Source: Anisodus tanguticus
Taxonomy: Eukaryota > Streptophyta > Magnoliopsida > Solanales > Solanaceae
Length of the DNA: 64,000 nt
Direction of reading: 5' to 3'
Assembly (NCBI GenBank): GCA_034509755.1
Contig: CM067559.1
Location: 20,938,501-21,002,500 of the forward strand
Shown: positions 20,455-33,427 of the stretch, one piece after another
How the letters are laid out: every line of letters begins with the position of its first letter
Position numbering within the stretch: position 1 is the first letter of the stretch
The notes under the pieces: model-generated
The model's input: only the letters and a program-made list of their open reading frames with translations
What the model was told of the DNA's origin: nothing
The model's database searches: none
Made by a program: the position numbers and the translations under genes

Positions 20455-22868
20455 ATGGAAGGATTAAGAGGTATGTTTAAGGGTAAGGGTAAGGGTGCTT
20501 CTTCTAGTAGGGGAAACCAGGGCAAGGGATACTTCTTCTAGTCATCTTATTCCTACTCTACTCAACATTTTCCTACAGTACCATTAGATTTAGACGAGGA
20601 GCTATTTTCTGGAACTCAAGAAGACTTTAATTTAGACGATGATCTAGATGATACACCCACTAATGTTGATGACAACACACCCACTAGTGCACCTTCAACT
20701 GAAATACCTCCTATTCCCCCTAGTATGAGATGAGGTCCAGCAAAACGACCATTAAAATCAGATGCATGAACATTTTTTGATAGGGACGTAGAGAATCAAG
20801 TAGCTATATGTAAAATTTGTAAAAATGCTTTAAAATTTAAAACTGGAAAAGGTCACGGTGGGACGGGGGGTTTAATTAGACACGTAGTAAGTGTTCATCC
20901 AGCTAGGTATGCCCAATACCAGGCTTCAAAACCGGGTGCGCAAACGCCCGCTCCATCGGGACAAGGTTCACATACTGATACTGTCCCGGACCAAGTACAT
21001 GATCAAATTAACCCTATGACGGGGAGAATTGTAGGTCATAAATACAATAAACATAGAGATAGGGAAGCAATATCAAAATTAGTTGCTGTGGAGGGTTTGC
21101 CTTTTTCATTTCCGTCATTTCCCGGTTTTATTCATTACATTAGAGATATATATAATCCTACTTTTAACGGTTTTCCTAGATCAACTGTTAAGAGAGATGT
21201 ATTTAAATTCGCGCATGAATATCAAAAATATTTACGTTATTCATTATATCATTTTAATGGCAAAGTATCTATCACGTCTGATATAGGTCGTAGTACTAAC
21301 GACCATGATTATTTAACTGTAACTTGTCATTGGATATATTATAAATGGTCTATGCAAAAACGTATCTTAGTGTATAGATATATAGATGATAGGCACACTG
21401 GTACTTTTATTGCAGATAATATTTATCAAGTGTGCCATTATTACGGAATAACCGATAAAATTATGACTATTACATTAGATAACGCTTCTTCTAACAATTA
21501 CGCAATTACAATTTTAAAAAATAGTTTAACTCCATCTTTTTCAGATCATTTTCATATAAAATGCGCGTGCCATATATATATGTTAATTGTAAAGGATGGT
21601 CTATCACTTTTTGAAGACATTCTTAGTAAAATACAATTTGCTATAAACTTTATTTTTAAAAGTAATTAAGTACAACGAAGAAAAGACTATAAAAAAACCT
21701 GTCACGATTGTGGACTACCTTTTAGAAAAATTCCACAAGAAGTATCCACTAGGTGGAATTCTTTATACGAGCAACTACTTGTTGCTTATGACTATAGAAA
21801 ACCTATAACTTTATTTTTTAACTCTCATAATCAAAATCCAGCTGATATGATTGTAGATAGTGATTGGGTAAAAATTTACGAACTTATTGTATTTTTAGAG
21901 AAATTTTTTCAAGCAACAAAAGAATTTTCCGGTATATATTATCCTACTATTTCAACTATGTTGTTTTATATAACTCTAATATTTTTATTACTTAGTGAAT
22001 ATATGGAAAAACCAGCTTATATGACAGCTATTAAAAAATGTTTATCAAAATTAAAAAATAATTTATTCCTATTCCCACTATTTATATTATTGGTTCTGTA
22101 TTAAATCCGACTATTAAAATAGACGGTACTAAATCACTAATTGAAACTATTTACGATTGTATAGAAGGACTACCACCTCCAAGTCCCAAAAATTTAAATC
22201 ACCCACCACCTATTGAACAAACTAAATAAGAAGTGTTGTCTAGCGTAGAACACCAATGCAAAAAAATATATTGGTTTTATCAACAAGAAAATGCTAGTAA
22301 CTTACCGGCTTCCATACCATCTTCTTCATCTTCAACACAACCTCACAAAAGACATGCTGTTTCTGCGGCTAGTATTGAAAGCCTCAGAAATAGAATGTGC
22401 GGCCGTACCTCTACTACTAACCAAATTAGCGAGTTGGATATTTTTGTTTTGCAGGGTTCTGTACCGTACCAAGAAGTTATCAATGAAGATGGACATGAAG
22501 ACTTGCTGAATTATTGGAGGGGGAATGAGAAGACCTTTCCGACGCTTTAATTGATGGCCCGAGATGTTTTGAACATTCAAGCGTCATCAACTGCATCTGA
22601 AAGCGCTTTTTCTGCCGGCAAATATCAAATAGGAGACCACAGACACTCATTAGCTGGAGACAGCTTGGAAATTGCAGTATTATTCAGAGATTGGATACGA
22701 GCGGCGGAGAAGGTGCGGTCAACCGGAGATCAACGAAGAAGAAGACGAAAACTACAATGAAATCTTATCCGAAGGTGGTGGAAGCGACGTGGATCAATTT
22801 GACCAACAAATACCAATTCCAACCGAAGAACCACAGGAAATTATCAAGCAATTAGAACAGGTTTTTTG
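20455..22868 (+). pseudogene. hAT transposase (RICESLEEPER-like), broken
   Basis: One frame starting MEGLRGMFKGKGKG (20455) runs through an acidic segment and a BED zinc finger (CKICKNALKF..LIRHVVSVHP, about 20800-20905) into the long open part at 21016-21669, which has the DDE-fold stretches SITSDIG, TLDNASSN and HIKCACH. At least three stop codons interrupt the BED half. Between 21670 and 22230 the frame changes repeatedly. The dimerisation domain follows (22551-22700: MARDVLNIQASS, SESAFSAGKYQIGDHRHSL, EIAVLFRDWI). A single TAA (22548-22550) precedes it and a frameshift near 22710 displaces the acidic C-terminal tail. It would have cut and pasted its own DNA; it is now inactive. Confidence 0.85.
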
Positions 22869-23099
22869 AGAATGTAATTTTTTTAATTGCAATTTTATTA
22901 TGTAATTTGTAACTTTTGGATAACACCACAAAGTTGCAATTTCGACAATTGTATTTGTATTACAAAAAAATCATATGTCTATTAAATAATATAAGAGGCA
23001 CAAAAACAACATTGGGATGTTTTTATTACACTATCTTGTCTTGTTTATTAAGTTTTTTTATACATATGTTATTTGAAAAAAAAGAAAACAAAAAAGGAA

Positions 23100-23310
23100 A
23101 ACCCGCCGGAACCCGCCCCGATCCCGACCCCGACCCCGACCCGATTCCGACAGGATCGGGACGGGACTGGAGCAAGTCCCGCCAGACCCGACCCTGCCAG
23201 ACCCGACCCCGACCCCTTCGCCCGTCCCGCCCCGACCCCTTCGCCCGTCCCGCCCCGACCCCGACCCGCCAGACCCGGCCCGCCAGACCCGAGCTCGGCC
23301 CACTGGCCAC
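23100..23310. repeat. Right subterminal G+C-rich repeats of the hAT element
   Basis: A dense array of gaccccgacccc, ccgccagaccc and ttcgcccgtcccgcc words mirrors the left subterminal array. ccccttcgcccgtcccgcc occurs twice in tandem near 23212-23252. Overlapping open frames on both strands here are artefacts of the base composition. Confidence 0.75.
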
Positions 23311-23550
23311 CTCTACTAGAAATAAACCTATATACCCATAAGTCAACTTTGGGTCAAACTTATCATTTCTAAACTATTTATTGTGGGTTTTTCTTTCAAA
23401 AATAATATAAAGGTACCTCGGGATCTGTGCTACCCATTGATGCGTGTCATGAACCCTATACAAAGTCTATGAAAAGTGTAATTTAGTCAAGTAAACGTCT
23501 TTAGTTAAAAAAGATCAGACAAGTCATTACATCATATACTAATTAAATAA

Positions 23551-23570
23551 ACGTTCGTCCTCGACCGAAG
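23551..23570 (-). other. Decayed PPT-proximal palindrome of element C
   Basis: On the plus strand the sequence ACGTTCG-TCCT-CGACCGA lies 20 bp inside the LTR edge, at the same place as the perfect palindromes of LARD-B and element E. The right arm no longer pairs. Element D has an even weaker version at 31981-32000. Confidence 0.5.
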
Positions 23571-23792
23571 AGAAACAAAAAGGGAAAACATACCAGAAAC
23601 CGTGAAAAAGTGAGTGTATCCGCTCCGCATATCTGACTCAATCTCTCAGGTAGCCTCCTCAATAGGACAATGCTTCCATTGCACCTTCCCAGAAGTAATG
23701 TCTTTAGATCTTAAGGTTCTCACCTGCCTATCCAAAATGTCCACATGCACTTCTTTGAACTCTAAGTTCTTATTAGAAAATACAGAGTCTCA

Positions 23793-25020
23793 TTAGATAA
23801 TATAGGACCCATAAGCATTGTCTTTCTTCAGTATAGAAATATGGAAAAACGGATGGTTACCTGAAAGACCTGGTGGCAGAGCTAACTCATATTCCACCTC
23901 TCCAACCCTCTGAAGAATCTCAAAAGGTCTGATATACCTCAGACTCAACTTCCCTCTCTTACCGAATTTCATCACGCCCTTCATGGGCGAGATCTTCAAT
24001 AGAACTCTGTCACCAACCATGAACTCCATATCCCGGACCTTCTAGTCCACATACTCCTTCTACCTACTCTGAGCTGCTAGGAGCTTGTCCTGAATTACCT
24101 TTACCTTATCTAAGGAGTCTCTCAACAAATTTGTACCCTACAGTCTCACCTCAAATGTATCAAACCACCCAACCGAAGAACGACATCTCCTACCATACAA
24201 ATTCTCGAATTGAGCCATATCAATACTGGAGTAATAATTGTTGTTGTACGCAAACTCTGCCAAAGGTAAGAATTGATCTCAATGACCACCAAAATCAATC
24301 ATGCAGGTCCGTAACATATCCTCCAAAAACCTGAATGGTCTGCTCATACTAATCGTATGCTTGAGGGTGAAATGCTATACTGAGACCTAAACGAGTATCC
24401 AACTCCTTTTGCAAAGTATGCCAAAAATAATAAGTAAACTAAGTACCCCGTTCTGAAGTGATAGAAATAGGTACCCCATGCAGATGAACAATTTCACGAA
24501 TGTAAATCGTGGCCAACTTCTCTGAATTATAAGTCATCTGGACCAGGATGAAATGCGCGGACTTGGTCAACAATGACCAAAATGACATCAACCTTGCGCA
24601 TAGTCTTCAACAACCCAATAACAAAATCCATAGAAATTTGTTCCTACTTCCACTCGGCAATGGACATCCTCTAAGTTAAACCATCGGGTCTTTGGTGCTC
24701 ATACTTGACCTGCTGACAATTCAAACAACGAGACACAAACTCAATAATGTCTCTTTTCATCCTACCCCACTAATAGTGCTGATTGAAATCTCGATACATC
24801 TTTATCGCGCCCGGATGAATATAATACCTAGAACTATGAACCTCATCCATAATCAACCTCGTCAAGTCTCCAACAACAGGAACACACACTCTCTCTTTGA
24901 TCCTCAAGACTCCCCCGCCATCAATCATATCCTCATTGGTTGTACATCACATCACCTTATCCTTGATCTTACACAATTCCACATCATCATACTGCTGGGC
25001 CTTAATTTGCTCCAAATGAG
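23793..25020 (-). pseudogene. Element C integrase and C-terminal region
   Basis: The open part at 23793-24029 encodes MEFMVGDRVLLKISPMKGVM, then KLSLRYIRPFEILQRVGEVEYELALPPGL-type sequence and FHISILKK. This is the GPY/F-type C-terminal end of gypsy integrase. The DDE core and the zinc domain, on the minus strand at about 24130-25020, are broken into short frames. They are recognised by alignment with the better preserved copy in element D (32109-33418). Confidence 0.75.
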
Positions 25021-25074
25021 ATGACCTTGCCTCAATACAAGCCAAAATCCTACCTGGATTCGAAATGTGAAGCC

Positions 25075-26143
25075 TCACAAACTGTTGGCTAAGGACTGAA
25101 CCTCCAATGACAAGGGATGCTTGTCAATAATCAAACGCGCCAAAATTCCCATACTCACTGCCTTTCGGGTCAAACCATCCGCCACCACATTAGCCTTGCC
25201 CGGATTGTACAAAATAGTCATATCATAGTCCTTTAGAAACTCCATCCACCAGCACTTTCTAAAATTCAAATCTCTCTGATCGAACACATAGTGAAGGCTA
25301 CGGTGATCGGTACACACCTCATAGTGAACTCCATACAGGTAATGCCTCTAAATCTTCAAAGCAAATACAACGGCTGCCAACTCTAAGTCATGAATCAGGT
25401 AATTCTTCTCGTGCAGCTTCAACTGCCTCGATGCATAAGTTATCACTCTACCCTCATGTATCAAAACATAACCCAAACTAATCCTCTAAGCATTACAATA
25501 CAAGGTGAAGTCCTTCCCCTCCACAAGAAGGGCCAAAATCGAGGATGTGGTCAAAAGTGACTTGAGCTTTTGAAAGCTCTCCTCACACTTATCGGACCAC
25601 TAAAAAGACACCTCATTCTAAGTAAAATGTGTCAAATGAGAAGCAATAGCTAAGAAAGCTTTTCCAAACTGACTATAATAGCTCGCGAGACCCACAAAAC
25701 TCCAAACCTCCGTCACCAAAATAGGCCTAGGTCAGTCCCTGACTGCCTCTATCTTCTTCGGATCTACCATAATCCCCTCATTGGACACCATATCCTAGAA
25801 ATGCTATGGAACTGAGCCAAAACTTACATTTCATAAACTTAGCATATAACTCCTTCTCTTTCAACAATCCAAGAACCACTCTCAAATGTTTCTCGTGGTC
25901 CTCTTTACTCTTCGAATATATTAGAATGTCATCAATGAAGATGAACACGAATGAATCCAAATAAGGCTTGAATATCCCATTAATCAAATCCATGAATGAT
26001 GCGTGGCATTGGTAAGCCCAAAAGACATCACTAAGAATTCTTAATGGCCATATCTAGTCTTGAATCCCGTCTTAGGAAAATCCTCGATGTTGATCTTCAA
26101 CTGGTGATAATCGAACCTCAAATCAATCTTTGAAAATACAGAA
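25075..26143 (-). pseudogene. Element C reverse transcriptase (palm/thumb) and RNase H
   Basis: The block at 25778-25993 has MDLINGIFKPYLDSFVFIFI followed by DDILIYSKSKEDHEKHLRVV. FIDD is the catalytic metal-binding motif (the family normally has YIDD or FIDD), and both aspartates remain. The block at 25075-25317 is the end of RNase H and the connection to integrase: CTDHRSLHYVFDQRDLN, RKCWWMEFLKDYD and GKANVVADGL. Stops separate the pieces. Confidence 0.8.
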
Positions 26144-27240
26144 GCACTCTAAAGTTTGTCGAACAAATCATCAATACGAGGGATTATAAACTTGTTTTTT
26201 ATGGTGACCTTGTCTAATTATCTGTATTCGATACACATATGCATGGTTCTATCCTTATTCGTCACAAATAATATAGGAGCACCTAAGGAGACACACTCGA
26301 TCGAATAAAACCCTTACTCAATAAATCATGAAGTTGCTCCTTCAACTCTATCAACTTCACTATAGCCATATGGTAAAAAGAAATAGAAATAGGTCGAGTA
26401 CCCGGCTCTAAATCAATACGGAAAATCAATATCTCTATCTGGTGGCATACATGAAAAATCCATCAGAAAGACCTCGGCGAAGTCACACACTATCAGAACT
26501 AACTCAAGAGAAGAGTATCCGCACTCGTATCCTTAATGTAATGCTAGGTACGCGAAACAACCTTTATCGACTAATTTCCTAGCTGGAAGGAAAGAAATAA
26601 TTTTCTTAGGAGCAGGTCTTGGAGTACCCTTCTAATCCAATCTTAGAATATGTGGCATAGCTAAAGTGATTGTCTTGGCGTGACAGTCCAGAGCACCCTA
26701 AAGTTGGTCAAGAAAATCATCAATACGAGGGATCGGATACTTGTTTCTGTTGGTGACCTTTTTCAATTGTGTGTATTCGATACACATATGCATGGTGCCA
26801 TCCTTCTTCTTCAAAAACATACAGGAGCACCCAAGGAGACACACTCAATCGAGTAAAACCCTTACTTATTAAATCCTGAAGCTGCTCCTTCAAGTCTATC
26901 AGCTCCACTGGATCCATACGGTATTGAGGAATAGAAATGGGTCGAGTACCCAACTCTAAATCAGTATGAAAATCAATATCTCTATCTGGTGGCATACCCA
27001 ACTAATCCATCTAAAAGACCTCGGCGAACTCGCACATTATCGAAACTGACTCAAGGGAAGGAATATCCGCACTAGTATCCTGAATGTGAGCTAGGTACGC
27101 CAAATAACCCTTAACCACTAACTTCCTAGTATGAAGAAAAGAAATAATTTTCTTAGGAGCAGGGCTTAGAGTACCCTTCCATTCCGATCTCAGAATACCC
27201 GGCATCGCTAAAGTGGTTGTCTTAGCGTGACAGTCAAGAA
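26144..27240 (-). repeat. 549-bp tandem duplication at the protease-RT junction of element C
   Basis: The block beginning gcactctaaagt at 26144 begins again as gcaccctaaagt at 26693. Each copy covers the protease-RT linker (minus strand: cysteine or serine, then HAK-type and GTLSPAPKKI) and the N-terminal part of RT (PPDRDIDF, GTRPISIP, KEQLQDLISKGF, and the KKKDGT region). The period is 549 bp, exactly 183 codons. The copies differ at about one base in ten, so the duplication is old. Element D has the same period. Confidence 0.85.
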
Positions 27241-27559
27241 TCGCATGATACGGTGGTAATCAGTCCATTCCCAAAATAATATCAAAATCAATCATGTCTA
27301 AAATAACAAAGTCTACTCAAGTATCGTATCCATGAAAGTAACCACACAATACCGATAGACTCGATCTACAGTCATAAAATCACTAACTGGTGTAGACACA
27401 TGAATAGGGACATCAAGTATATCACACCATATATCTAAATCAACAGATAGTATGTAGACATATAGGAGAACGTAGACCTTGGATCATATCACTAAAGCTG
27501 ACCGATGACACACTGAGATGATACTTGTGATAACTACATTTGATGCCTCATCCTTTGGT

Positions 27560-28996
27560 CTACCAGGGAAAGCATAACAGTGATTGCGTTCTCCCTCGGA
27601 CTGAGTACCCTGATGGCCACCTCATCCTGATGGCTACCACGACCTGACTGAGAACCCCCTCTACCATATTAACCGCCACTCTTAGATGGTTGTGCTGGGG
27701 TCCTGGCTGTCTAGGATCCACCTGATCTAAGCCTGTGATAATATCTCCTAAAATGCCCAACATCACCATAATTGTAATAAGCTCTAGTCGCTATGGGCTG
27801 CTGAATAGTCACAGAAGAACATGAATAACACCCACGATCAGAGTACCGAGACTGAGTACCTCTAGAAGTCTGTCTCATAGAACCACCATCTAAAACCTGG
27901 AGAGTTGACTACACTGGTCGACTATACTGAGAATGATGGGATCTACCCTACTGCACATAACTATGGAACGTAGACCCACTGTAGTAACCATGTTGGCAAA
28001 CTCTCTTATCAGACTCCTATTTAGAGAGCTTTCTCCTCACCGACTAATCCATCCTGGCGTGTTCTGCCACAATCTAAAAAATAGCCCTAGAGGCCACAAA
28101 CTGTAACGTAGCCAATTAAAGGGGAACATTCAACCCTCTCACAAAGCATCTAACTCGCTCAACGTCGTACTCAGCAACTGATGCACCCCTCTGCTCCAAC
28201 TTGGAGAACTCATACCTGTTGCCTACACGCAAGCTGATAGGAACATATTTTTATAGAATGATCTGATAAAACCTGGTCCAAGATAGTGGAGGCAACCCGG
28301 CTGGTCGACAATCAACATAAGCCCTCTACTATTGCTTCGCATCACCTATAAGCTGAAGAGCACCAAAACAAACCCCACGTGACTCAACGATACCCAAAGT
28401 GTGGAGCTTCTCATGGCTGCTCACTATAAACTCATAAGCATCCTCCTCGGGTTATCCATAGAATACATGAGGCTTCATATTGGATAAATGCTTCCATATC
28501 TTCTGCTCATTGTGGGTCATAACGAGTCTAGTCACTAGTCGGGGACCAGTCACTGATGCTGGGATCTCATATATATGGGGTGCCAAAATAGCAGCTGGCT
28601 GAACCCTTGGGGTATGAAACTTGGGAGTTTGACCTTCCCTCTCACAGGTTTGTGACCCACTTAGAGTAGCTGGGAGAATGCCCGCCTAGGCAAGACTATC
28701 AAGTAAACTCAGAATCCAGACTATAGTATCCTAAAAAACTGGTGTAGCAATAATCTCAGGTTGATCCCAGGCTGTCCTCATATCCTCATCATAATGATCA
28801 TCTTGAGGCTCAATCTCCGGCTCGGGGGTATTAATCTATCACGAGCCTGGCCGGCTCCCTGTGCCCCACCCATCGTCATTGCAGCTGCTCGGGATCTACC
28901 TCTGCCCCGATCATGACCTCTACCACAACCGCACACCACATGAGCAGGTGTCGGTGCCTCATATTTTTCCACGTGAGCACGAGTCCACATATCCAA
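27560..28996 (-). pseudogene. Element C gag remnant
   Basis: The start region (28778-28996) is rich in GRGR-type residues, as at the N terminus of Tekay gag proteins. The middle (about 28000-28700) matches the plus-strand complement of a capsid domain but is broken into short frames by stops. The nucleocapsid end (27560-27769) is Gly/Gln-rich and its zinc-knuckle cysteines are lost. No open frame exceeds about 70 codons. Confidence 0.6.
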
Positions 28997-29130
28997 ATCA
29001 ACAGAACGGAATAAAGAAAGTGAAGTTTCCTAAATGTCTCATAGCCTCTCGAAGATAAGTACGGATGTCTCCGCACTGATCCGTAAGACTACTAGATATT
29101 GCTCATGTATTTTAGAACGTTTAACCTAGA

Positions 29131-29142
29131 GCTCTGATACCA
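29131..29142 (-). other. Primer-binding site of element C
   Basis: The minus strand reads TGGTATCAGAGC, starting 4 bp after the LTR end at 29147. This is the initiator-methionine tRNA complement. Confidence 0.9.
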
Positions 29143-29146
29143 ACTT

Positions 29147-31962
29147 TGTGACGACCCCTTTCGGGCATCGTAGTTGCATCTGCACATTTTCTCACTAGTA
29201 GGTGAACTACTTCGCAATTACCAACATAATAAATAAGAAAAGCAGAAATAATAGAAGTACTTAATAATTGTTTGATCATAACATAGATAAAGGAAACGAA
29301 TCTGAAATATAATTGCTACAACCCCAAAATCTAATTTGTAATACAAGAGCACTAAATCTGTTATAAAGAGTATGCAAAGTCTGATAATGTCTCCCAAATA
29401 AAACTAAAAGACAGAAGAAATAAGAAGAGCATCCAATGCATGTTGAACGAAGGCATGCTCACCCCAAACACAGGAAATCCTCCAACTTGGGACACAACCA
29501 CATGGTCATGAACTAGTAGATGGCATTGTATCTGCATCCAAAATTAATGCAGCAAGTGTAGCATGAGTACACAACATACCCCCGAAGGAATCATAGGCCG
29601 ACAATGATGAAAGATACGTAATTGAAATAAATATCAAGTTGACTCACAAATAGATCATATTCTAAATAGTCGAATGAATTACATAAGTCACCTTGTTCAC
29701 ATAAGAATTCAATATCCAACAATCTAGATAGTATAGAGTTAAATAAACAAGATCCGATACTCATGATAATCACCCAAGTATCATTAATCAGTCCAAATCA
29801 CGTTACCATTTATCAAGAAATTAATGTATATGTGAATGTATGATATGAATGGAATGAAAGGTACCTTTTCACAACCTGATATACACATGTTCAAATTCTA
29901 TGAATTGTGACCTATAAGGGACCTGCACCATCCATATACCACTCCTAGTCAGCTGGAATTCAACACACGTATCTGGCTAGAGCCCAAGACTCATTTTGAG
30001 CCATATCAATCGTTTCCAGCTTCTCAGTATTTCAGCCATCTCATAAGAATATCCTTACCTTTCTGGTCTCATTGGACCCACAACATTTCTATACCACTCC
30101 ACTTTCCATATCATCAGAACTATAAGTGCATGAATGCAACAATAATAAGGCAAATAATCAGGATGTATGAGATGCAATCAAATATAGGAGATAAATATCA
30201 CATGCTTCAGAAACTCAATAACACATAATATCACATAATCAATCTTTCATATGAGAAGCAAACGTGATGAGTAAACACAATCATTATCAGCAATGGCGAC
30301 AAGCCCACATAATGACGACAAGCCTAAATAATAGCAGTCAGAATCAACCTAATGCTAATTTCTCAAATCACCTATCAATACAATTCAATACTGGTACCCA
30401 CCCAAGTTTTCGTCACAATCACTAAAGTAGGACCCCTATACACGCCCAATACCCCTCAACATTAATTACGACTACGTACTTGTATTAGAGTCTATAAAGA
30501 TAAATCGTAGCCTACCTCGAAGCCGAGCCGGTGCCACAAACCTCAATCCTCGATGTGGGCCTTTCCCTTGCAAAGCGCCTCGTAATACTCGCAGTCTATC
30601 ACATAGGTTCTACGTTAATAAATACTAACACAAAGCACAAGGACTTAGTCCTTAAAAGCTATCCAAAAGTTCAACCCAAAATTAACCCCAGGCCTATGGT
30701 GGTTAAGGTCGGAACTTTATTACTAATAAAGCATGATAATACACTATAGAATTATGTCTTTAAATTAATTTGAAAACTAAATTTCGTTTGGACCCTCAAT
30801 TTCATGACTATGCAAAATCCCCAATTGCAAATCCTAGATTTTCCCCCAATTTGAAAATGATTTCTAATCATCAAGTTAACCTTGATTATACCATTACCTA
30901 TCATTATTCAACACTAGGTCACAATATTACACCAATACAACCATAAATCAACCTTTAAATCAAGAATCATGAGCCTCTTGCTCTATCATGAACTATGTTA
31001 GATTCTTCCCCAAATTAGAAATTACACTACGATTAAAGGACCCAAATTATGATTAATATATAAAAAGGGATGAAAAATCTTACCTCCAAGAAGAATGGTG
31101 ATGGAAGACCAAAATTCTCTCCCTACAGAGCTCTAGTCCCAAGGAAAAGGTTTTGGGAGAAGTGAAATCATTTTGGCATTAAATTAGATTATGGAAACAA
31201 CGATTCTAACTCAGCGGAATCAACACCTACAAGGCGTATACCTCTAGCGGAAAATCCACTGCTGAAGCGGCCCAACTTAAGTCACCGGATGGGCGTAGGA
31301 GCAGAAATGTCACCCAGAGATGGATTGCCTCTGCGAGAAAAGGCCTGCGGAGTCGGAGATATCATAATCATACAAAGCCCATATCTGCGAGACAACTTCC
31401 ATAGAGGCGGCCACACAAAAGCAGCAAGAACCCTATTGATGCAGTGTACCACAAACCAACAACTTAGCAAATTAGTCAATTTTCTATCAAACATCTGAAA
31501 CACTCCTGAGACCCCCCCAGATATAAACCAAACATGTTATCCCAAGGTAAACGATGTTATAAAGTCGCTCACTCACTCGTATTGTTCATACGATCGAGCT
31601 AAAACATTCTATGAAATCATCCAAAATATCCAAATTTCACAAATTTACAAATAGAGTCATAAAATATAACTGAACGCCTCGGGAAGTAAATCAATGACTA
31701 GACTAAGTCATAAATGACCCTTCGGAACTACCGAAAGCGACAGAACCCGGAAACAAACCTATATTCTCGAAAGTCAGCTTTAGGTCGAACTTATCATTTC
31801 TAAACTATTTATTTTGGGTTTTTCTTCCGAAAATCATATAAAGGTACCTCAAGATATGTGCTACCAATCCCTGCATATCACAATCCCCACACAGAGGCTA
31901 CAGAAAGAGTAATTTAGTCATGTAAGGGCCTTTAGCTAAAAATGACCAGATGGGTCGTTACA
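29147..31962 (-). repeat. Shared LTR between elements C and D (2816 bp)
   Basis: It begins TGTGACGACCCC and ends GGGTCGTTACA on the plus strand. On its left are the primer site and gag of element C. On its right is the 3' end of a second internal region (element D) in the same orientation. It is therefore the 5' LTR of C and the 3' LTR of D at once. It aligns throughout with 17265-19797 plus 23316-23531. Confidence 0.85.
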
Positions 31963-32108
31963 TCAGATACCAATTAAACAAACGTTTGTCTTTGAAATGA
32001 GTGAAATGAAAAGGGGAAAGTATCAGAAACTATGAACAAGTTACGCTATTGAATCCACATATCTGACTCAATCTCTTATGTAGCCTTCTTAATAGGACGA
32101 TACTTCCA

Positions 32109-33418
32109 TTACACCTTCCCAGAAGCAATCTCTTTGGATCTCAATTTTCTCACCTGCTTATCCAAAATAGCCACATACTCTTCTTTGAACTCCAAGTTCT
32201 GATCAGGAAATACAGAGTCCCATTGGATAATGTAGGACCCATCAGAATTGTATTTCTCCAGTATAGAAACATGGAAAATCAGATGGTCACCTGAAAGACC
32301 TGGTGTCAGAGGCAACTCATATGCCACCTCTCCAACCATCTAAAGAATCTCAAAAGGTCTGATATACGTCGAACTCAACTTTCTGCTCTTACTGAATCTC
32401 CTCATGCCCTTCATGGGCTTGACCTTCAATAGAACTCTGTCATCAACTATGAACTCCATATCCCGGACCTTCCGGTCCGCATACTCTTTCTTCATACTCT
32501 GAGATGCCATGAGCTTGTCCTGAATTACCTTCTCCTTATCTAAGGAGTCTTTCAATAAATTTGTACCCCATGGTCTTGCCTCAAACACATCAAACCACCC
32601 AATCGGAGAATGATTTCTCCTACCATGGAAAGCCTCAAATGGTACCATATCAACACTGAAGTGATAACTGTTGTTATACGCAAACTTTGTCAAAGGTAAA
32701 AATTGGTCCCAATGACCACTAATATTAGTCACGCATGCCCATAATATATCCTCTAAAACTTGAATGGTCCGCTCAGACTGACCCTCCATCTGAAGGTGAA
32801 ATGTTGTACTGAGATCCAAACGAGTGTCCAACTCCTTTTGCGAAGTCCACCAGAAATGAGAAGTAAACTAAGTACCCCATTCTGAAATGATAGAAATAGG
32901 TACCCCATGTAGACGAATAATCTTAAGAATGTAAATCCTGGCTAACTTCTCTGAATTATAAGTCGCCTGGACCAGAATAAAATGCACGGACTTGGTCAAC
33001 CTGTCAACAATGATCCAAATGATATCAAACTTGCCCAAAGTCTTCGGTAACCCAACAACGAAACCCATAGCAATCTATTCCTACTTCCACTAGGTAATGA
33101 GCATCCTCTAAGTTAAACCACCGGTCTGTGGTGGTCATACTTGACCTGCTGACAATTCAAACAATGAGACACAAACTCAATATTGTCTCTCTTCATCCTA
33201 CCCCAAAAATAGTGCTGCTTGAAATCTCGATACATCTTCATTGTGCCCGGATGAATAGAATACCTAGAATTATGACCCTCGTCCATAATCAACCTTATCA
33301 AGTATCCAACACGAGGAACATACACTCTCCATTTGATACTTAAGACTCCCTTGCCAGCAATCATATCCTTCTTGGCTTTACGTCGCATCACATTATCCTT
33401 GATCTTACACAATTCCAC
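32109..33418 (-). pseudogene. Element D integrase
   Basis: From the right: the H2C2 zinc domain (33113-33418) with the histidines of DEGHNSRYSIHPGTMKMY and the CLNCQQVK cysteines; the DDE core start (32868-33068) with FVVGLPKT, IIWIIVDRLTKSVHFI and IISEWGT, where the catalytic D of IISDRG is now E; the core end (32340-32831) with STTFHLQMEGQSERTIQVLED, including the final catalytic-type Glu region; and the C-terminal part (32109-32339) ending VAILDKQVRKLRSKEIASGKV, which leads into the chromodomain-like tail of Tekay elements and is cut short. Stops and frame changes separate the blocks. It is the best preserved pol part of the C/D array. Confidence 0.85.
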
Positions 33419-33427
33419 ATCATCATA

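Larger units (their letters stand above)
19798..23315 (+). mobile_element. hAT DNA transposon, degenerate, 3.5 kb
   Basis: Terminal inverted repeats read TAAGGGTGGCCAGTGGGCC on the left and TAGAGGTGGCCAGTGGGCC (reverse complement) on the right, differing at two positions. They are flanked by an 8-bp target duplication, CCAGAAAC (19790-19797) and CTAGAAAT (23316-23323), whose two differences are both C/T transitions. Removing the element restores the sequence seen in the other LTR of this family. It carries a broken transposase with a BED finger and a hATC dimerisation domain. Both subterminal regions are very G+C-rich arrays of cccgacccgag-like words. Confidence 0.9.
17265..23531 (-). repeat. 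3' LTR of Tekay-like element C, split by a hAT transposon
   Basis: 17265-19797 plus 23316-23531 align with the intact LTR at 29147-31962. The first roughly 65 bp are missing on the left, where LARD-A abuts. The right end is ..CATTACA at 23531, corresponding to ..CGTTACA at 31962. The hAT insertion sits between the matching ccagaaac and aaacctatat parts. A perfect 9-bp stem (CGCAGAGGC / GCCTCTGCG, loop ggatt) lies at 19359-19381, in a G+C-rich segment at 19250-19480 that stands out from the AT-rich surroundings. ORFs inside are not genes. Confidence 0.8.
23532..29146 (-). mobile_element. Element C: Ty3/gypsy (Tekay-like chromovirus) internal region
   Basis: Read on the minus strand from 29146, the order is primer site, gag, protease, duplicated protease-RT junction, RT, RNase H, integrase and a short 3' end. 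This is the gypsy order. It lies between an LTR on the right (29147-31962) and the hAT-split LTR on the left. Dozens of stops and frameshifts make it inactive. Element D (31963-35287) is the same family and covers the same part of pol. Confidence 0.85.

Noticed and set aside
23026..23372. Overlapping long frames on both strands near the hAT right end (and 19771-20058 at the left end)
   Set aside because: They arise from G+C-rich subterminal repeats that lack stop codons. The proteins are low-complexity Arg/Pro/Gly.
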